Source of the DNA: Hyphococcus sp.
GTDB taxonomy: Bacteria > Pseudomonadota > Alphaproteobacteria > Caulobacterales > Parvularculaceae
Direction of reading: 5' to 3'
Assembly (NCBI GenBank): GCA_021776375.1
Contig: JAJFGA010000028.1
Location: 1-64,000, forward strand
DNA length: 64,000 bases
Position numbers and translations under genes: made by a program. Shown piece by piece: positions 44,100-52,664 of the stretch. The notes under the pieces were generated by a model that saw nothing but the letters and a program-made list of their open reading frames with translations, was not told where the DNA came from and made no database searches. Position 1 is the first letter of the stretch. The number at the start of each line of letters is the position of its first letter.

Positions 44100-45002
44100 T
44101 TAATGATCCAGAGATTCGTACACCGGTGTGATAATGCGCTCCGCTGTTATAAACCCCTGCCCCCATTTGCCATTGGTGTCAGACAGCGGATCAGCGGCGA
44201 CGATTTCGCGAAGCGTTTCGCCATTTTCCATTCTCGTATTTACGCGCATCCGTACGGAATTTAACATGTCATAATAGGAAATAAGATCGCTCTCAGATGC
44301 GAGTGGCCCGTGGCCGGGAATGATCTTCCAGCTGTCATCAACAATATTTAGCGCTACATCCACAGCAGCTATTATGCCATCAATGCTACCTCCCGAACTC
44401 GTATCAATAAACGGATAATTGCCGTTAAAAAACACGTCGCCCATGTGAATTATTTTGGCATCTTCAAAAATAATCATTGAATCGCCGTCTGTATGGCCAT
44501 GCGGTGAGTGAATGAGCCGGGCGTTTTCGCCATTGAGATAAAATGACAAATCGCTTCTAAAGGTGATATCCGGAAGCGCCTCTTTGGGTCTTGGCTCTAC
44601 TTTTGCGTCGATCGCCTTGATAAATTGCTTCGTGCCTAACCGCTTTCGAACATTTTCATGTGCAACAATATACGCCCCGATTTCTGAAAAATTCTCATTG
44701 CCCCCTGTGTGATCACCATGCCAATGCGTATTGATAACAAAATTGATTGATCCGCCACCTAACTCCTCAATTTTGGCAACTATTTTTTTGGTTAAAGGAG
44801 CAAACTGATCATCAATTAGGAATACTCCATCCTCGCCCATGGAAACGCCTATATTTCCACCAAGACTGGATAGCATATAAATGCCTCTACCAAGGTCATG
44901 AGACTCGACGACGGCATTATCTATATCCGCTTGCGCCAGTGCTGTTGCGCTCGAAGCTACAAAGAAGAGAACAGATACATGTACTAGATGTTTTAAACTC
45001 AT
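44100..45002 (-). CDS. Secreted MBL-fold metallohydrolase
   Basis: A 300-residue periplasmic metallo-hydrolase with a signal peptide (SLKHLVHVSVLFFVASSATALAQ). It shows NTHWHGDHTGGNENF, the HxHxDH motif, and SPHGHTDGDSMIIFED, IHMGDVFFNG and IIPGHGPLASESDL, all MBL-superfamily zinc positions. The H-W-H-G-D-H signature places it with the large glyoxalase/SoxH-like group, not with class B1 lactamases. Its substrate is unknown. Confidence 0.88.
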   Translation of the reverse strand: MSLKHLVHVSVLFFVASSATALAQADIDNAVVESHDLGRGIYMLSSLGGNIGVSMGEDGVFLIDDQFAPLTKKIVAKIEELGGGSINFVINTHWHGDHTGGNENFSEIGAYIVAHENVRKRLGTKQFIKAIDAKVEPRPKEALPDITFRSDLSFYLNGENARLIHSPHGHTDGDSMIIFEDAKIIHMGDVFFNGNYPFIDTSSGGSIDGIIAAVDVALNIVDDSWKIIPGHGPLASESDLISYYDMLNSVRMRVNTRMENGETLREIVAADPLSDTNGKWGQGFITAERIITPVYESLDH

Positions 45003-45291
45003 TGTTGTGGGCTTTCTTTCGGCTGAGCCTGCCGGTCAGGATTTAATCCGCCAGATCAAATGTTAATATTCAGCATGCGTTGTAATAATTGTTTGCCGGT
45101 GGTGTAAAACGGCGGCATCCCAGACCTCCCCACCGCAAGGCAATATAGCGCGAGGCTATCTGTTTGCGCTATTACTTTGTTATCACAAGCCTGTGAAGGC
45201 AAATAATTTGACAAATAGTATATATTATGCAAATGTTTTGAGTTCGTTTAGCCGCTTGCGATGGCGATTGCAAAGAATTTTCAGATTACTC

Positions 45292-45726
45292 ATGGACAAT
45301 ACTGACAAGCAAATCCTAGCCGTTCTCCAACATGACGGACGCATTACAAATATCGAACTCGCCAAAAGGGTCGGTCTTACTCATTCTGCGTGCGCGCGAC
45401 GCATCCAACGTTTGGAGAGTGACGGCGTCATTCGCGGATATAAGGCATTGATTGATAGACAAGCTGTTGGTCTAACGGTTCACGCTTTTATCGGCGTCAC
45501 GTGCTCTCCGGATACGGACTTTCGGGACGCCGCACGGCGACTGAGCAAAATTGAGCATACAGTCAGCTGCTATGTCATGAGCGGCGAGTTCGATATCATG
45601 CTGGAGGTGCTCGCAGAGGACATGGATAGCCTATCGCTGATAATCCTTGACTACGTTTTAAAGACACAGGGCGTGCGCGCATCGCGGAGCGTGTTCGTGC
45701 TTGAAGATGTTGGAATGGTCACATAG
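45292..45726 (+). CDS. Lrp/AsnC family transcription regulator
   Basis: A 144-residue regulator from the ATG at 45292: DNTDKQILAVLQHDGRITNIELAKRVGLTHSACARRIQRLESDGVIRGYKALID is the HTH. A RAM effector-binding domain follows (TVSCYVMSGEFDIMLEVLAEDMDSL). It is divergent from the MBL-fold gene, which it may control. No clear ribosome site is visible. The effector is probably an amino acid. The gap on its 5' side (45003-45291) holds a TTGACA at 45208-45213. Confidence 0.9.
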   Translation: MDNTDKQILAVLQHDGRITNIELAKRVGLTHSACARRIQRLESDGVIRGYKALIDRQAVGLTVHAFIGVTCSPDTDFRDAARRLSKIEHTVSCYVMSGEFDIMLEVLAEDMDSLSLIILDYVLKTQGVRASRSVFVLEDVGMVT

Positions 45727-46028
45727 CGCCGCATATCGTGACAAGGGCTAGCGGATCAATGAACTCTTATTGTCAACAACCGCACTGCAACTCTGATTTC
45801 GCTGATGCCACGCCACAAAAGCAACCTTCGAGATTCAGGAATGCACTGCAGGCAATGGCAACCTTCTTCATACGCAAATAGTTTGCACCGTACGCTGTGC
45901 GGCATGTCAATTTCGCAAATGGCTTGAGCAAAAGATCCGATCACCGAATAGTGATCGCGAAGGGTAACAACGAATCTGGTAATTGGCGCCGTCACACAAT
46001 CATTATGCGACAAAACGGGAGGTAAGTT
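45727..46028. other. 302-bp gap
   Basis: Intergenic between AsnC and the NTF2-like protein. I see no gene; the ORF-track entry on the minus strand here is a shadow reaching into the next gene. Nothing else recognised. Confidence 0.6.
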
Positions 46029-46469
46029 ATGAATAAGGCAATCACGTTTGCAGTACTGGCATTGCTCGCGCCATACCCAGCTCACGCGCAAAACATAGAC
46101 GCAACAACGTCTGTTCGCACGGCGATTCTCGATTTCGTGGAGGGATGTTATGACGGCGATACAGAGCGCGTGGCGCGCGCTTTTCACCCAAATTTGGACA
46201 AAGGCGGCTTTTGGCAACGCCCCGACGGAACCGTTAGCAGCGGAACACATTCCTATCATGAAATCATAGAGGAGTGCAGAACGCTTTATACTGAACGAGT
46301 ACAGCTTCCTGATGAGCCCAAAATGGACATCACGATTTTCGAAATTCTCGATCTTACTGCAAGCGCGAAATTAACCGCCGAATGGGGTACTGATTTCTTC
46401 CACTTAGCAAAATACGACGGCCACTGGCTAATAAAAAACTCGCTGGGTGAGGCGCATCGAGCCGAGTAG
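46029..46469 (+). CDS. Secreted NTF2-like (putative lumazine-binding) protein
   Basis: A 146-residue protein with a signal peptide (ITFAVLALLAPYPAHAQ). The single domain resembles the NTF2-like/SnoaL superfamily: VRTAILDFVEGCYDGDTERVARAFHPNLDKGGF, SYHEIIEECRTLYTERV and TADFFHLAKYDGHWLIKNSL-type C-terminal strands (here GTDFFHLAKYDGHWLIKNSL). It has a GGGAGG site before the ATG. A binding or delta-5-3-ketosteroid-isomerase-like role cannot be settled. Confidence 0.78.
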   Translation: MNKAITFAVLALLAPYPAHAQNIDATTSVRTAILDFVEGCYDGDTERVARAFHPNLDKGGFWQRPDGTVSSGTHSYHEIIEECRTLYTERVQLPDEPKMDITIFEILDLTASAKLTAEWGTDFFHLAKYDGHWLIKNSLGEAHRAE

Positions 46470-46575
46470 GAATACGTTCACTAGCATCCAAAATTAAATT
46501 CGCCCGCTTAGGATTGCCCGTCAGCAAATATTTGAATTTGGTATTCAGCGAAAAGTGCGTTCATAAAATTGAGCG

Positions 46576-47337
46576 CTACCATTTATTGAGGAGCGCATGC
46601 TCTTCGTCAGCATCAAGCGGTTCATCTGAAATGAGGCCGTCAACAAACTCATCAAATTGGGCGTTGAACCCTGCGGATGCGGTTGAGTAGACGCCATCTT
46701 CTACATTTTGTGCGGGCACAAGAGCGACAAGTTGGACTTCCCATGTCGTTGTTTTGCGGCAGGCCACAGCACGGTTAGTCAATTCGTTCTGCGTCACCAT
46801 GAACTCACGACAGTAATCGCCATTGACTGACATAAATGTCAGCGACGGCGTTATCGCGGCATCGTTTGTTGCGTTGATAATATATGTATCAAGGCTCGCG
46901 ACTTTCTCGAGCGCATGATGAAGAGGGCTGGTTTTATCAAGGGCGCCGGCAGCCAGAACATTGTTACGCTGTACGGCTGTGCCGGTTGGTGTAATTTGCA
47001 TGCCCAAACCAAGCCCAACAACAAGCATCATGGATGCAGCAATTGGCATCGCCCATTGCTGTGCTGCTCTTGGCAGGCGATGAAATGGAAAGGGCACGAC
47101 ATTTTGTGGGCGCTCAGCAGTATCAGTTGATTCAAGCATATCAAGCACGGCCTGTGGCATAGGCGTCTTGTCAATGTCGCTATAGGCGGCGACAATCAAA
47201 TGATTGGAGCTTTTTAGTTGCTCAACCCTTCTCGCAAGCCTGTCATCTTGTTGTAGCGCCTGGCTAATCATGTCCAATTCACTATCAGCCAGTTCGCCAT
47301 CGATATAGGCAGAGAGTTTTTCGTCCGTAATCGTCAT
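46576..47337 (-). CDS. Anti-sigma factor (zinc-independent, membrane-bound)
   Basis: A 253-residue protein: N-terminal anti-sigma domain (TITDEKLSAYIDGELADSELDMISQALQQDDRLARRVEQL), one TM helix (about residues 95-115: WAMPIAASMMLVVGLGLGMQI) and a periplasmic domain. The HxxxCxxC zinc motif is absent. It starts 2 bp after the ECF sigma stop, so they are co-expressed and it should hold the sigma factor inactive. Confidence 0.85.
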   Translation of the reverse strand: MTITDEKLSAYIDGELADSELDMISQALQQDDRLARRVEQLKSSNHLIVAAYSDIDKTPMPQAVLDMLESTDTAERPQNVVPFPFHRLPRAAQQWAMPIAASMMLVVGLGLGMQITPTGTAVQRNNVLAAGALDKTSPLHHALEKVASLDTYIINATNDAAITPSLTFMSVNGDYCREFMVTQNELTNRAVACRKTTTWEVQLVALVPAQNVEDGVYSTASAGFNAQFDEFVDGLISDEPLDADEEHALLNKW

Positions 47338-47339
47338 GA

Positions 47340-47870
47340 TTAGGCTCCAATAATCGCATTTGTTTCAATACCGGCGCCCTTCGCGCCAAGTGTTTTGATC
47401 AGCGCTTTGCGCGCCCTGGCAATGCGGCTCATGATTGTGCCGATTGGCGCGTCCAACGCTTGCGCTGCTTCAGCATAGGAAAAGCCTTCAAGAGCAACGA
47501 GTGATAAAGCCGCGCGTTGCTCATCGGGCAACGCACCCATCGCTTTATTCACTTCGTTGAAGGCTATTTTATCCATCATCATTCGTTCTCCATCGACCTT
47601 TTCTTCGCCGCCAATCTTGCCACTTTCGACCGCTGCACCCCGTACTTTTCGTGACCGTATCTCGTCGATCCAGATATTTTTGCACACACGAAACGCCCAT
47701 TTTCCCAAATTCACGTCATCGGGCGCGCCCTTCTTCAATACGCGTTCAACCGTCGCCTGTAGTAAGTCATCGGCGTCAGCGCGAGCGCCCGTAAGCGCAT
47801 ACGCATATCGGCGTAACCGCGGTAATAGCTCGACAATGCCTTGACGCAGCGCGTCCGTTTTCATCGACAT
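47340..47870 (-). CDS. ECF-type RNA polymerase sigma factor
   Basis: A 176-residue extracytoplasmic-function sigma factor: region 2 (LLPRLRRYAYALTGARADADDLLQATVERVLKK, KWAFRVCKNIWIDEIRSR) and region 4 (GALPDEQRAALSLVALEGFSYAEAAQALDAPIGTIMSRIARARKAL). It is transcribed away from the subtilase gene and together with its anti-sigma gene. The divergent gap holds an ECF-like promoter element facing the subtilase. Confidence 0.94.
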   Translation of the reverse strand: MSMKTDALRQGIVELLPRLRRYAYALTGARADADDLLQATVERVLKKGAPDDVNLGKWAFRVCKNIWIDEIRSRKVRGAAVESGKIGGEEKVDGERMMMDKIAFNEVNKAMGALPDEQRAALSLVALEGFSYAEAAQALDAPIGTIMSRIARARKALIKTLGAKGAGIETNAIIGA

Positions 47871-47934
47871 TCACCCTATTGACGTGCTGGGTCTCGAAAT
47901 TATTCCCTAAAAAGTGGGAATTTTCCCTACTTTC

Positions 47935-47959
47935 GAAACGTCACCTTTACGATGTCGTA
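47935..47959 (+). promoter_or_regulatory. ECF-type promoter candidate in front of the subtilase
   Basis: GAAAC (47935-47939), 16 bp, CGTA (47956-47959) matches the common ECF layout GGAAC-N16-CGTT/A and points to the subtilase start at 47992. Next to it, TTCCC-N8-GGGAA-TT-TTCCC (47903-47927) forms inverted repeats in the divergent region. Control by the neighbouring sigma factor is inference. Confidence 0.5.
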
Positions 47960-47991
47960 TGATAGACTCGATTGGTTAAATTTGGTGAGAT

Positions 47992-50331
47992 ATGTTCAGC
48001 TTGTATAAAAGGCGCCCCACACGCAAACGATCGGTTCCATCGCGTATGCCCCGACCATTTTTATATATATTATGCTTCCTGGCGGCGGCGTTTCCAGTCA
48101 TTGGCCTGCCAATCGTCGGTTCGCCAGGCGCCGCGATGGCCAAGTCAGGGTCTGGCAGCGAGGGCACGCCAGAAGACGATATTGAGGGCGACATTGAAGA
48201 TGATGTTGAAGAGAGTATCGAAGAGGAACTGGAAGACAGTGTCGAAACGGATATTGAGGATAGTGTTGAAGATGACGTCGAGGACAGCGTCGAAGACGAT
48301 ATAGAAGATAGTGTTGAAGATAACATTGAAGACAGTGTCGAAGACGATGTTGAGGATAGCGTCGAAGACAGCGTTGAAGACAGCGTTGAAGACGATGTTG
48401 AGGATAGTGTCGAAGATGACGTTGAAGACAGCGTTGAAGACGATGTTGAAGATAGTGTCGAAGATGACGTCGAGGACAACGTTGAAGATGATGTTGAGGA
48501 TAGTGTTGAAGACGGTGTCGAAGATCGAGTGGATAGCGAAGTCAGCGATAACATTGACACGAAGATCGAAGACAATAGCGGTTCGGGGAACGCGAGTGAT
48601 CGTGATCTTGAAGATGAGATTGATGATAAGATCAGTTCGGAAGTCAGCGACCAAAGAGATGCCAGCGAAAGTTTAGGCGATATTTTTGATGAGGCTAAAG
48701 CTCTCGCGGAAGCGGAGCGTGACACTACGCGGATTGCAGCAGACGCAGAACGAGATGCGGCGCGGGCCGCAGCCAAATTTGCCCGTGATGACGCATTGGC
48801 TGCGCCAAATGCTGATGTGGAGGCAATTGAAGCGGAATATGATTTGGCGAAAGAGGCCGCAGAGGAGGGTCGCGATGCTGCGCATGAATCGGCCGATGAA
48901 ACCTTAGCGACCACATTATTATCAATTAGCGCCGAAGAGGAAATGCTTGAGGGCGACAATGAGGAATCGTCCGGTTCAGGATCTTCAAATTCAGACAGTA
49001 GCGACGATGACGATGAAGACCTGGAAGACGATTCCGGATCTGGATCATCTAATTCGGGCTCTGGTAATGACGATGACGACGACGATGATGATGAAGAAAA
49101 TTCCGGCTCCGACAATGGTGATGACGAGGGTGACGAAGACGAAGATGAGGGTGAAGATGAGGACAATTCGGAATCCAGATCTTCAAATTCGGGGTCCGGC
49201 AATAGCGGATCTTCTCAATCCCTAAACGACAGAATATTTTCTGTCGCCCTTGACGAAAGCGGCAATGAGATAGAACGCGGCGAATGGCTAATGCTGACGC
49301 CGTCAGATGCTTTAGAAGAGTTGAGAGCACAAGGGTTTTCTACAACAGAAATAGAAAAGTTGGATGGGCTTAATCTTGTACTCGCGCGCATAGAAGCTTC
49401 TGATCGTCACAGCCTTAAAGAAGCAGAGGCGATTGTTCAGGACACAGCATTAGGCGCTGAGGTCGACTATAATCATATCTATTACAAACATCACTATACG
49501 CCGGGATCGAAACAAATCCGAAAAGGGCGTCATGGCGCAACGCCGACGGATTTATTTAAAATGCCGGAAGCTGACGGCGGTAAGGGGCGGTCAATTGGGA
49601 TTATCGATACTAATGTTGATGTAACCCACGGAACGCTCAAAAATGCTCACATTCAGGTCGGAGATTTTGTGCCCTATACGCATGCGCGACCCGAAACCCA
49701 TGGGACCACTATCGTATCTATCCTGGCCGGAGACAGTGACGCATATCAAGGCCTGTTGCCAAAGGCTGATATTTACGCTGCATCCGTGTTTTTCAATTCT
49801 CCAACAGGGGAAGAAGCGGCGACTACCATGAGTTTGGTTCGCGCACTTGATTGGATGACAAAAAACAATGTGCCTGTTGTTAATATGAGCCTTACGGGCC
49901 CGGAAAATGCGATTTTAAAAAGCGCAATCGATCATGCCTATGAAAAAGGAACAATTGTTGTCGCCGCTGTTGGCAATGCCGGCCCAACGGCGCCGCCGCT
50001 ATATCCGGCCGCCTACAGCAATGTCATCGCCGTCACCGCGATCACAAAGAAAATGAAGATATACCGTCTCGCCAACCGTGGTGAGCATGTGGATTTTGCA
50101 GCCCCTGGCGTAAACGTTCAGCATGCATTGGACCATGGTGAGTTTGCCGCATCCTCAGGCACATCCATCGCCGCGCCCTTTGTCAGCGCGCTATTGTCTC
50201 TTTACACTGATGAGAACGGGCATATCAGCGATATGCGACTTAATGACCTTACGGCGAATGCAGTTGACCTTGGCCGCAAAGGATTTGATCCCATTTATGG
50301 GAATGGCTTGATTAGACCGCTTGGCGATTAA
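47992..50331 (+). CDS. Secreted subtilase (S8) with long acidic repeat region
   Basis: A 779-residue protein: signal/anchor at about residues 21-50, an acidic low-complexity region (about 55-410), a short propeptide-like segment, then an S8 peptidase domain (530-779). The triad is intact: D539 in IGIIDTNVD, H570 in PETHGTT, S725 in SSGTSIAAP, with oxyanion N662 in VGNAGP. Residues 83-178 repeat SVEDDVED (8-mer, 24-bp DNA repeats). Residues 236-310 are coiled-coil Ala/Glu/Asp, and 325-405 are Ser/Gly/Asp/Asn runs. It is probably secreted and calcium-binding. It is divergent from the ECF sigma gene. Confidence 0.9.
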   Translation: MFSLYKRRPTRKRSVPSRMPRPFLYILCFLAAAFPVIGLPIVGSPGAAMAKSGSGSEGTPEDDIEGDIEDDVEESIEEELEDSVETDIEDSVEDDVEDSVEDDIEDSVEDNIEDSVEDDVEDSVEDSVEDSVEDDVEDSVEDDVEDSVEDDVEDSVEDDVEDNVEDDVEDSVEDGVEDRVDSEVSDNIDTKIEDNSGSGNASDRDLEDEIDDKISSEVSDQRDASESLGDIFDEAKALAEAERDTTRIAADAERDAARAAAKFARDDALAAPNADVEAIEAEYDLAKEAAEEGRDAAHESADETLATTLLSISAEEEMLEGDNEESSGSGSSNSDSSDDDDEDLEDDSGSGSSNSGSGNDDDDDDDDEENSGSDNGDDEGDEDEDEGEDEDNSESRSSNSGSGNSGSSQSLNDRIFSVALDESGNEIERGEWLMLTPSDALEELRAQGFSTTEIEKLDGLNLVLARIEASDRHSLKEAEAIVQDTALGAEVDYNHIYYKHHYTPGSKQIRKGRHGATPTDLFKMPEADGGKGRSIGIIDTNVDVTHGTLKNAHIQVGDFVPYTHARPETHGTTIVSILAGDSDAYQGLLPKADIYAASVFFNSPTGEEAATTMSLVRALDWMTKNNVPVVNMSLTGPENAILKSAIDHAYEKGTIVVAAVGNAGPTAPPLYPAAYSNVIAVTAITKKMKIYRLANRGEHVDFAAPGVNVQHALDHGEFAASSGTSIAAPFVSALLSLYTDENGHISDMRLNDLTANAVDLGRKGFDPIYGNGLIRPLGD
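48238..48525 (+). repeat. 24-bp tandem repeats coding SVEDDVED
   Basis: About twelve units of roughly 24 bp encode (S/D/N)-V/I-E-D 4-mers paired as SVEDDVED. They differ mostly at synonymous positions (gtt/gtc, gaa/gag, gat/gac), so the array is old rather than freshly expanded. The antisense ORFs in the track arise from this repeat. Confidence 0.85.
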
Positions 50332-50548
50332 ATCGCCAGTGTTTGTCATGGTTTGACGGCATCCATTAACGACCCAAATATTTTTCTGGAAATCCGAAGA
50401 CGGATTGCAGCCGCGTTCTCCGGCTACTGCAATTTACGTTTTGTTTACTACACGCAAAAAAAACTCATCAAATAAAAAGCTTCTTTGGGGAATATATCGC
50501 GTCCTTGAGCCGTCACTATCAAGAACCGCCCACCACAGGAGAATTTGT

Positions 50549-51517
50549 ATGGGTACCGCGAAAATATATGCTTCTGCTTTCGCCATTGCGGCTGTCCTAG
50601 GCTGGTCTGGCCTGGCAAATGCCGCCCCGGCCAATACGGCATCGGGCGCGACCGGCCTCCAGCTAGCTATGTTGCTTCAATCGAGCGCAGACCCAAGCGA
50701 CGATGACATCGACGCCGATGGCCTCAAGCGTCGTGGCGACGGAACTATTGATGATGATCAGCCGGGCCAAGATGATGTAGACGATGACATTGGTCCCGAT
50801 GGCCTTAAGCGCCGCGGTGACGGCACTATTGATGACGACCAACCAGGTTCAGATGACGACACAGCAGATGCAGATGACGATGATGATCGTCGCGGCCGAG
50901 GCAGAGGTCGTCGCGGCGATTCGTTAGATGACGACGATGGAGAGCGCCGCGGCCGTGGACGCGGAAGAGGCCGGGGCCGCGGTCACGACGGCGATGATGC
51001 TGCCCGCGATGAAGCTCGCGAAGCAGAACGCGCCGCAAAGGATGCTGAAAAAGCTGCACGACGTGAGGCCAAGCAGGCTGAAAAAGAAGCCCGCAAAGAA
51101 GCGCGAGAAGCTGAAAAAGAGGCAAAGGAAGCCGCTGAAGAAGCTGAAGAAGCCGCCAAAGAGGCCGCTGAAGAAGCTGAAGAAGCTGCCGAGGAAGCCG
51201 CTGAAGAAGCTGAAGAGGCTGCCAAGGAAGCCGCCGAAGAAGCTGAAGAAGCGGCCAAGGAAGCCGCCGAAGAAGCTGAAGAAGCCGCCAAAGAGGCCGC
51301 TGATGAAGCCAAAGAAGCGGCCAAGGAAGCTGCGGATGAAGCTGAAGAAGCCGCCAAGGAAGCCGCTGATGAAGCCAAAGAAGCAGCTAAAGAAGCTGCT
51401 GACGAAGCTGAAGAAGAAGCAAGAGAGGCCGCCGAGGAAGAAGCAAAAGAAGAAGCTGAGGATGATGCTGAAGATGAGGTTGAAGACGAGGCTGAAGACA
51501 ATAGCGGCAAAGGGTAA
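50549..51517 (+). CDS. Secreted acidic protein with LEA-like 11-residue repeats
   Basis: A 322-residue protein from the ATG at 50549 (AGGAG at 50537). A signal peptide (KIYASAFAIAAVLGWSGLANA) is followed by two copies of DGLKRRGDGTIDDDQPG (57-73, 84-100), an Asp-rich and RGRGRG stretch (105-146), and a highly charged Ala/Glu/Lys helix. Residues 200-298 are nine copies of EEAAKEAAEEA, an exact 11-mer period like group 3 LEA proteins or hendecad coiled coils. No enzyme domain is seen. It lies between the subtilase and the barrel gene. Function unknown; a surface or periplasmic desiccation/ion-shield role is only a guess. Confidence 0.82.
   Translation: MGTAKIYASAFAIAAVLGWSGLANAAPANTASGATGLQLAMLLQSSADPSDDDIDADGLKRRGDGTIDDDQPGQDDVDDDIGPDGLKRRGDGTIDDDQPGSDDDTADADDDDDRRGRGRGRRGDSLDDDDGERRGRGRGRGRGRGHDGDDAARDEAREAERAAKDAEKAARREAKQAEKEARKEAREAEKEAKEAAEEAEEAAKEAAEEAEEAAEEAAEEAEEAAKEAAEEAEEAAKEAAEEAEEAAKEAADEAKEAAKEAADEAEEAAKEAADEAKEAAKEAADEAEEEAREAAEEEAKEEAEDDAEDEVEDEAEDNSGKG
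51146..51442 (+). repeat. 33-bp tandem repeats (nine copies)
   Basis: Nine consecutive 33-bp units (51146, 51179, 51212 and so on to 51442) encode EEAAKEAAEEA-type hendecads. Units differ by a few substitutions but never by an indel, so the 11-residue period has been kept by selection. An antisense ORF over it is an artefact. Confidence 0.85.
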
Positions 51518-51605
51518 TCAGCAATGTGCGCGCGGCGAGACACTCCTCGTCGCGCATCATGCTATTCGTTCAAAAATTTCAATCTCGAAAAATGAGGTCT
51601 AAACC

Positions 51606-52541
51606 ATGAAAGATACGTTCAAAACCAGTCTGATTTACATCGCTTTATTGTCGAGTGTTTCAGCGCAAGCGTTTGCCCAGTCTGAGGGTACTAAAAAACG
51701 TGCAGACTCGCCATTCAGCGTTGAACTTAGCGTTGGCGCTGAATATGACGACAACATTTCTGTCAATGAAATTGATAGCAGCACTGGCGCAGATGATTTC
51801 TCCGCCGTTATTGATGCAGACCTCGAATATGAAACTGAACTCGGCGAAGACACCGAGCTAAACGTCAGTTACAGTTTTTCACAAAGTCTGCATGATGAAT
51901 TTACGGCCTTCGATATCCAGTCGCATTTTGCCTCTGTTGGGCTATCGCATGATTTTGGTGAATTCGATTTCGGTGGCGCGTACAGGTTTATTTATACGCG
52001 GCTTGGCGGTGCGGGCTTTTTGCAGATGCAACAGTTTTCGCCATATGCTTCAAGATTTTTCGGCAAGAAAGTTTTTGTTCGCGCTGATTATACATACACA
52101 GACAAGGATTTTGAAAACAGAGTAGACCGCGATTCAACCATTCATGCGGGCGGCGCCGATGTTTACTTCTTTGTGGATGGCGTGAACACATATTTTGTTG
52201 TTGGTTATAAATATGAAGATGAGGACGCCACGGACCCAGAGTTCGATTTCCAATCCCACAACATTAAAGCACGCATATCAAAACGTTTTCCTATGGGTAA
52301 ACGTAAGGCAAAATTGAAACTGGGGTGGCGTTATGAGTCACGTGACTACGCATCCATAACACCGTCCATCGGCGTGATTAGAGACGATAGCCGTCACCGG
52401 TTTCAGGCAGAACTGGAAATTCCTGTGACGGACCACGTATATACCGCAGTGGAATATGAATATTCCGACTTTACGTCAAACCTCGCATCGGCCGACTATA
52501 CGCAAAACCTGGCCGCTGCCAGATTGGGCGTAAGATTCTAA
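51606..52541 (+). CDS. Outer-membrane beta-barrel protein
   Basis: A 311-residue protein with a signal peptide (TSLIYIALLSSVSAQAFAQ) and alternating strands ending in Phe: VELSVGAEYDDNISV, DADLEYETELGEDTELNVSYSFSQSL, FASVGLSHDFGEFDFGGAYRF, RADYTYTD, KLKLGWRYESRDYAS, and a C-terminal LAAARLGVRF. This is a barrel resembling those in surface-lipoprotein assembly modifier (DUF560-type) proteins, but without their N-terminal TPRs. It is the last gene of the ECF-linked set and is followed by a strong terminator. Confidence 0.82.
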   Translation: MKDTFKTSLIYIALLSSVSAQAFAQSEGTKKRADSPFSVELSVGAEYDDNISVNEIDSSTGADDFSAVIDADLEYETELGEDTELNVSYSFSQSLHDEFTAFDIQSHFASVGLSHDFGEFDFGGAYRFIYTRLGGAGFLQMQQFSPYASRFFGKKVFVRADYTYTDKDFENRVDRDSTIHAGGADVYFFVDGVNTYFVVGYKYEDEDATDPEFDFQSHNIKARISKRFPMGKRKAKLKLGWRYESRDYASITPSIGVIRDDSRHRFQAELEIPVTDHVYTAVEYEYSDFTSNLASADYTQNLAAARLGVRF

Positions 52542-52627
52542 AGACACTGGCTATTGGCAGACGTTCGGATGGTTGCGAACGAAATTGCCAGGTCGACTTA
52601 GACCTCAGCCTGACATTGCTCGCAGCC

Positions 52628-52664
52628 GACCCGCCCGCTTTTTCAAAGCGGGCGGGTCTTTTTA
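52628..52664 (+). terminator. Strong rho-independent terminator after the barrel gene
   Basis: GACCCGCCCGCTTT / AAAGCGGGCGGGTC, a 14-bp perfect stem with a 3-nt loop, is followed by TCTTTTTAT. It ends the subtilase/acidic-protein/barrel unit. Confidence 0.92.

Noticed and set aside
45756-46259. 167-codon minus-strand ORF
   Set aside because: It runs against the NTF2-like gene with signal peptide and has no recognisable features.
47881-47912. GGAAT-N17-CGTC as an autoregulated promoter of the ECF sigma gene
   Set aside because: It would put the transcription start within the ribosome site, only a few bases before the ATG, so it is unlikely unless translation starts further in.
48238-48525. 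CRISPR-like short repeats
   Set aside because: The repeats are contiguous, in frame and coding, with no unique spacers and no cas genes nearby.
47976-49202. 408-codon Ser-rich ORF antisense to the subtilase
   Set aside because: It arises from the acidic repeat read backwards (GAA/GAT become TTC/ATC/TCA), and the sense strand has a full enzyme domain and signal peptide.
50983-51543. 186-codon Ala/Ser-rich antisense ORF
   Set aside because: A mirror of the 33-bp hendecad repeats; no ribosome site and the sense gene is well supported.
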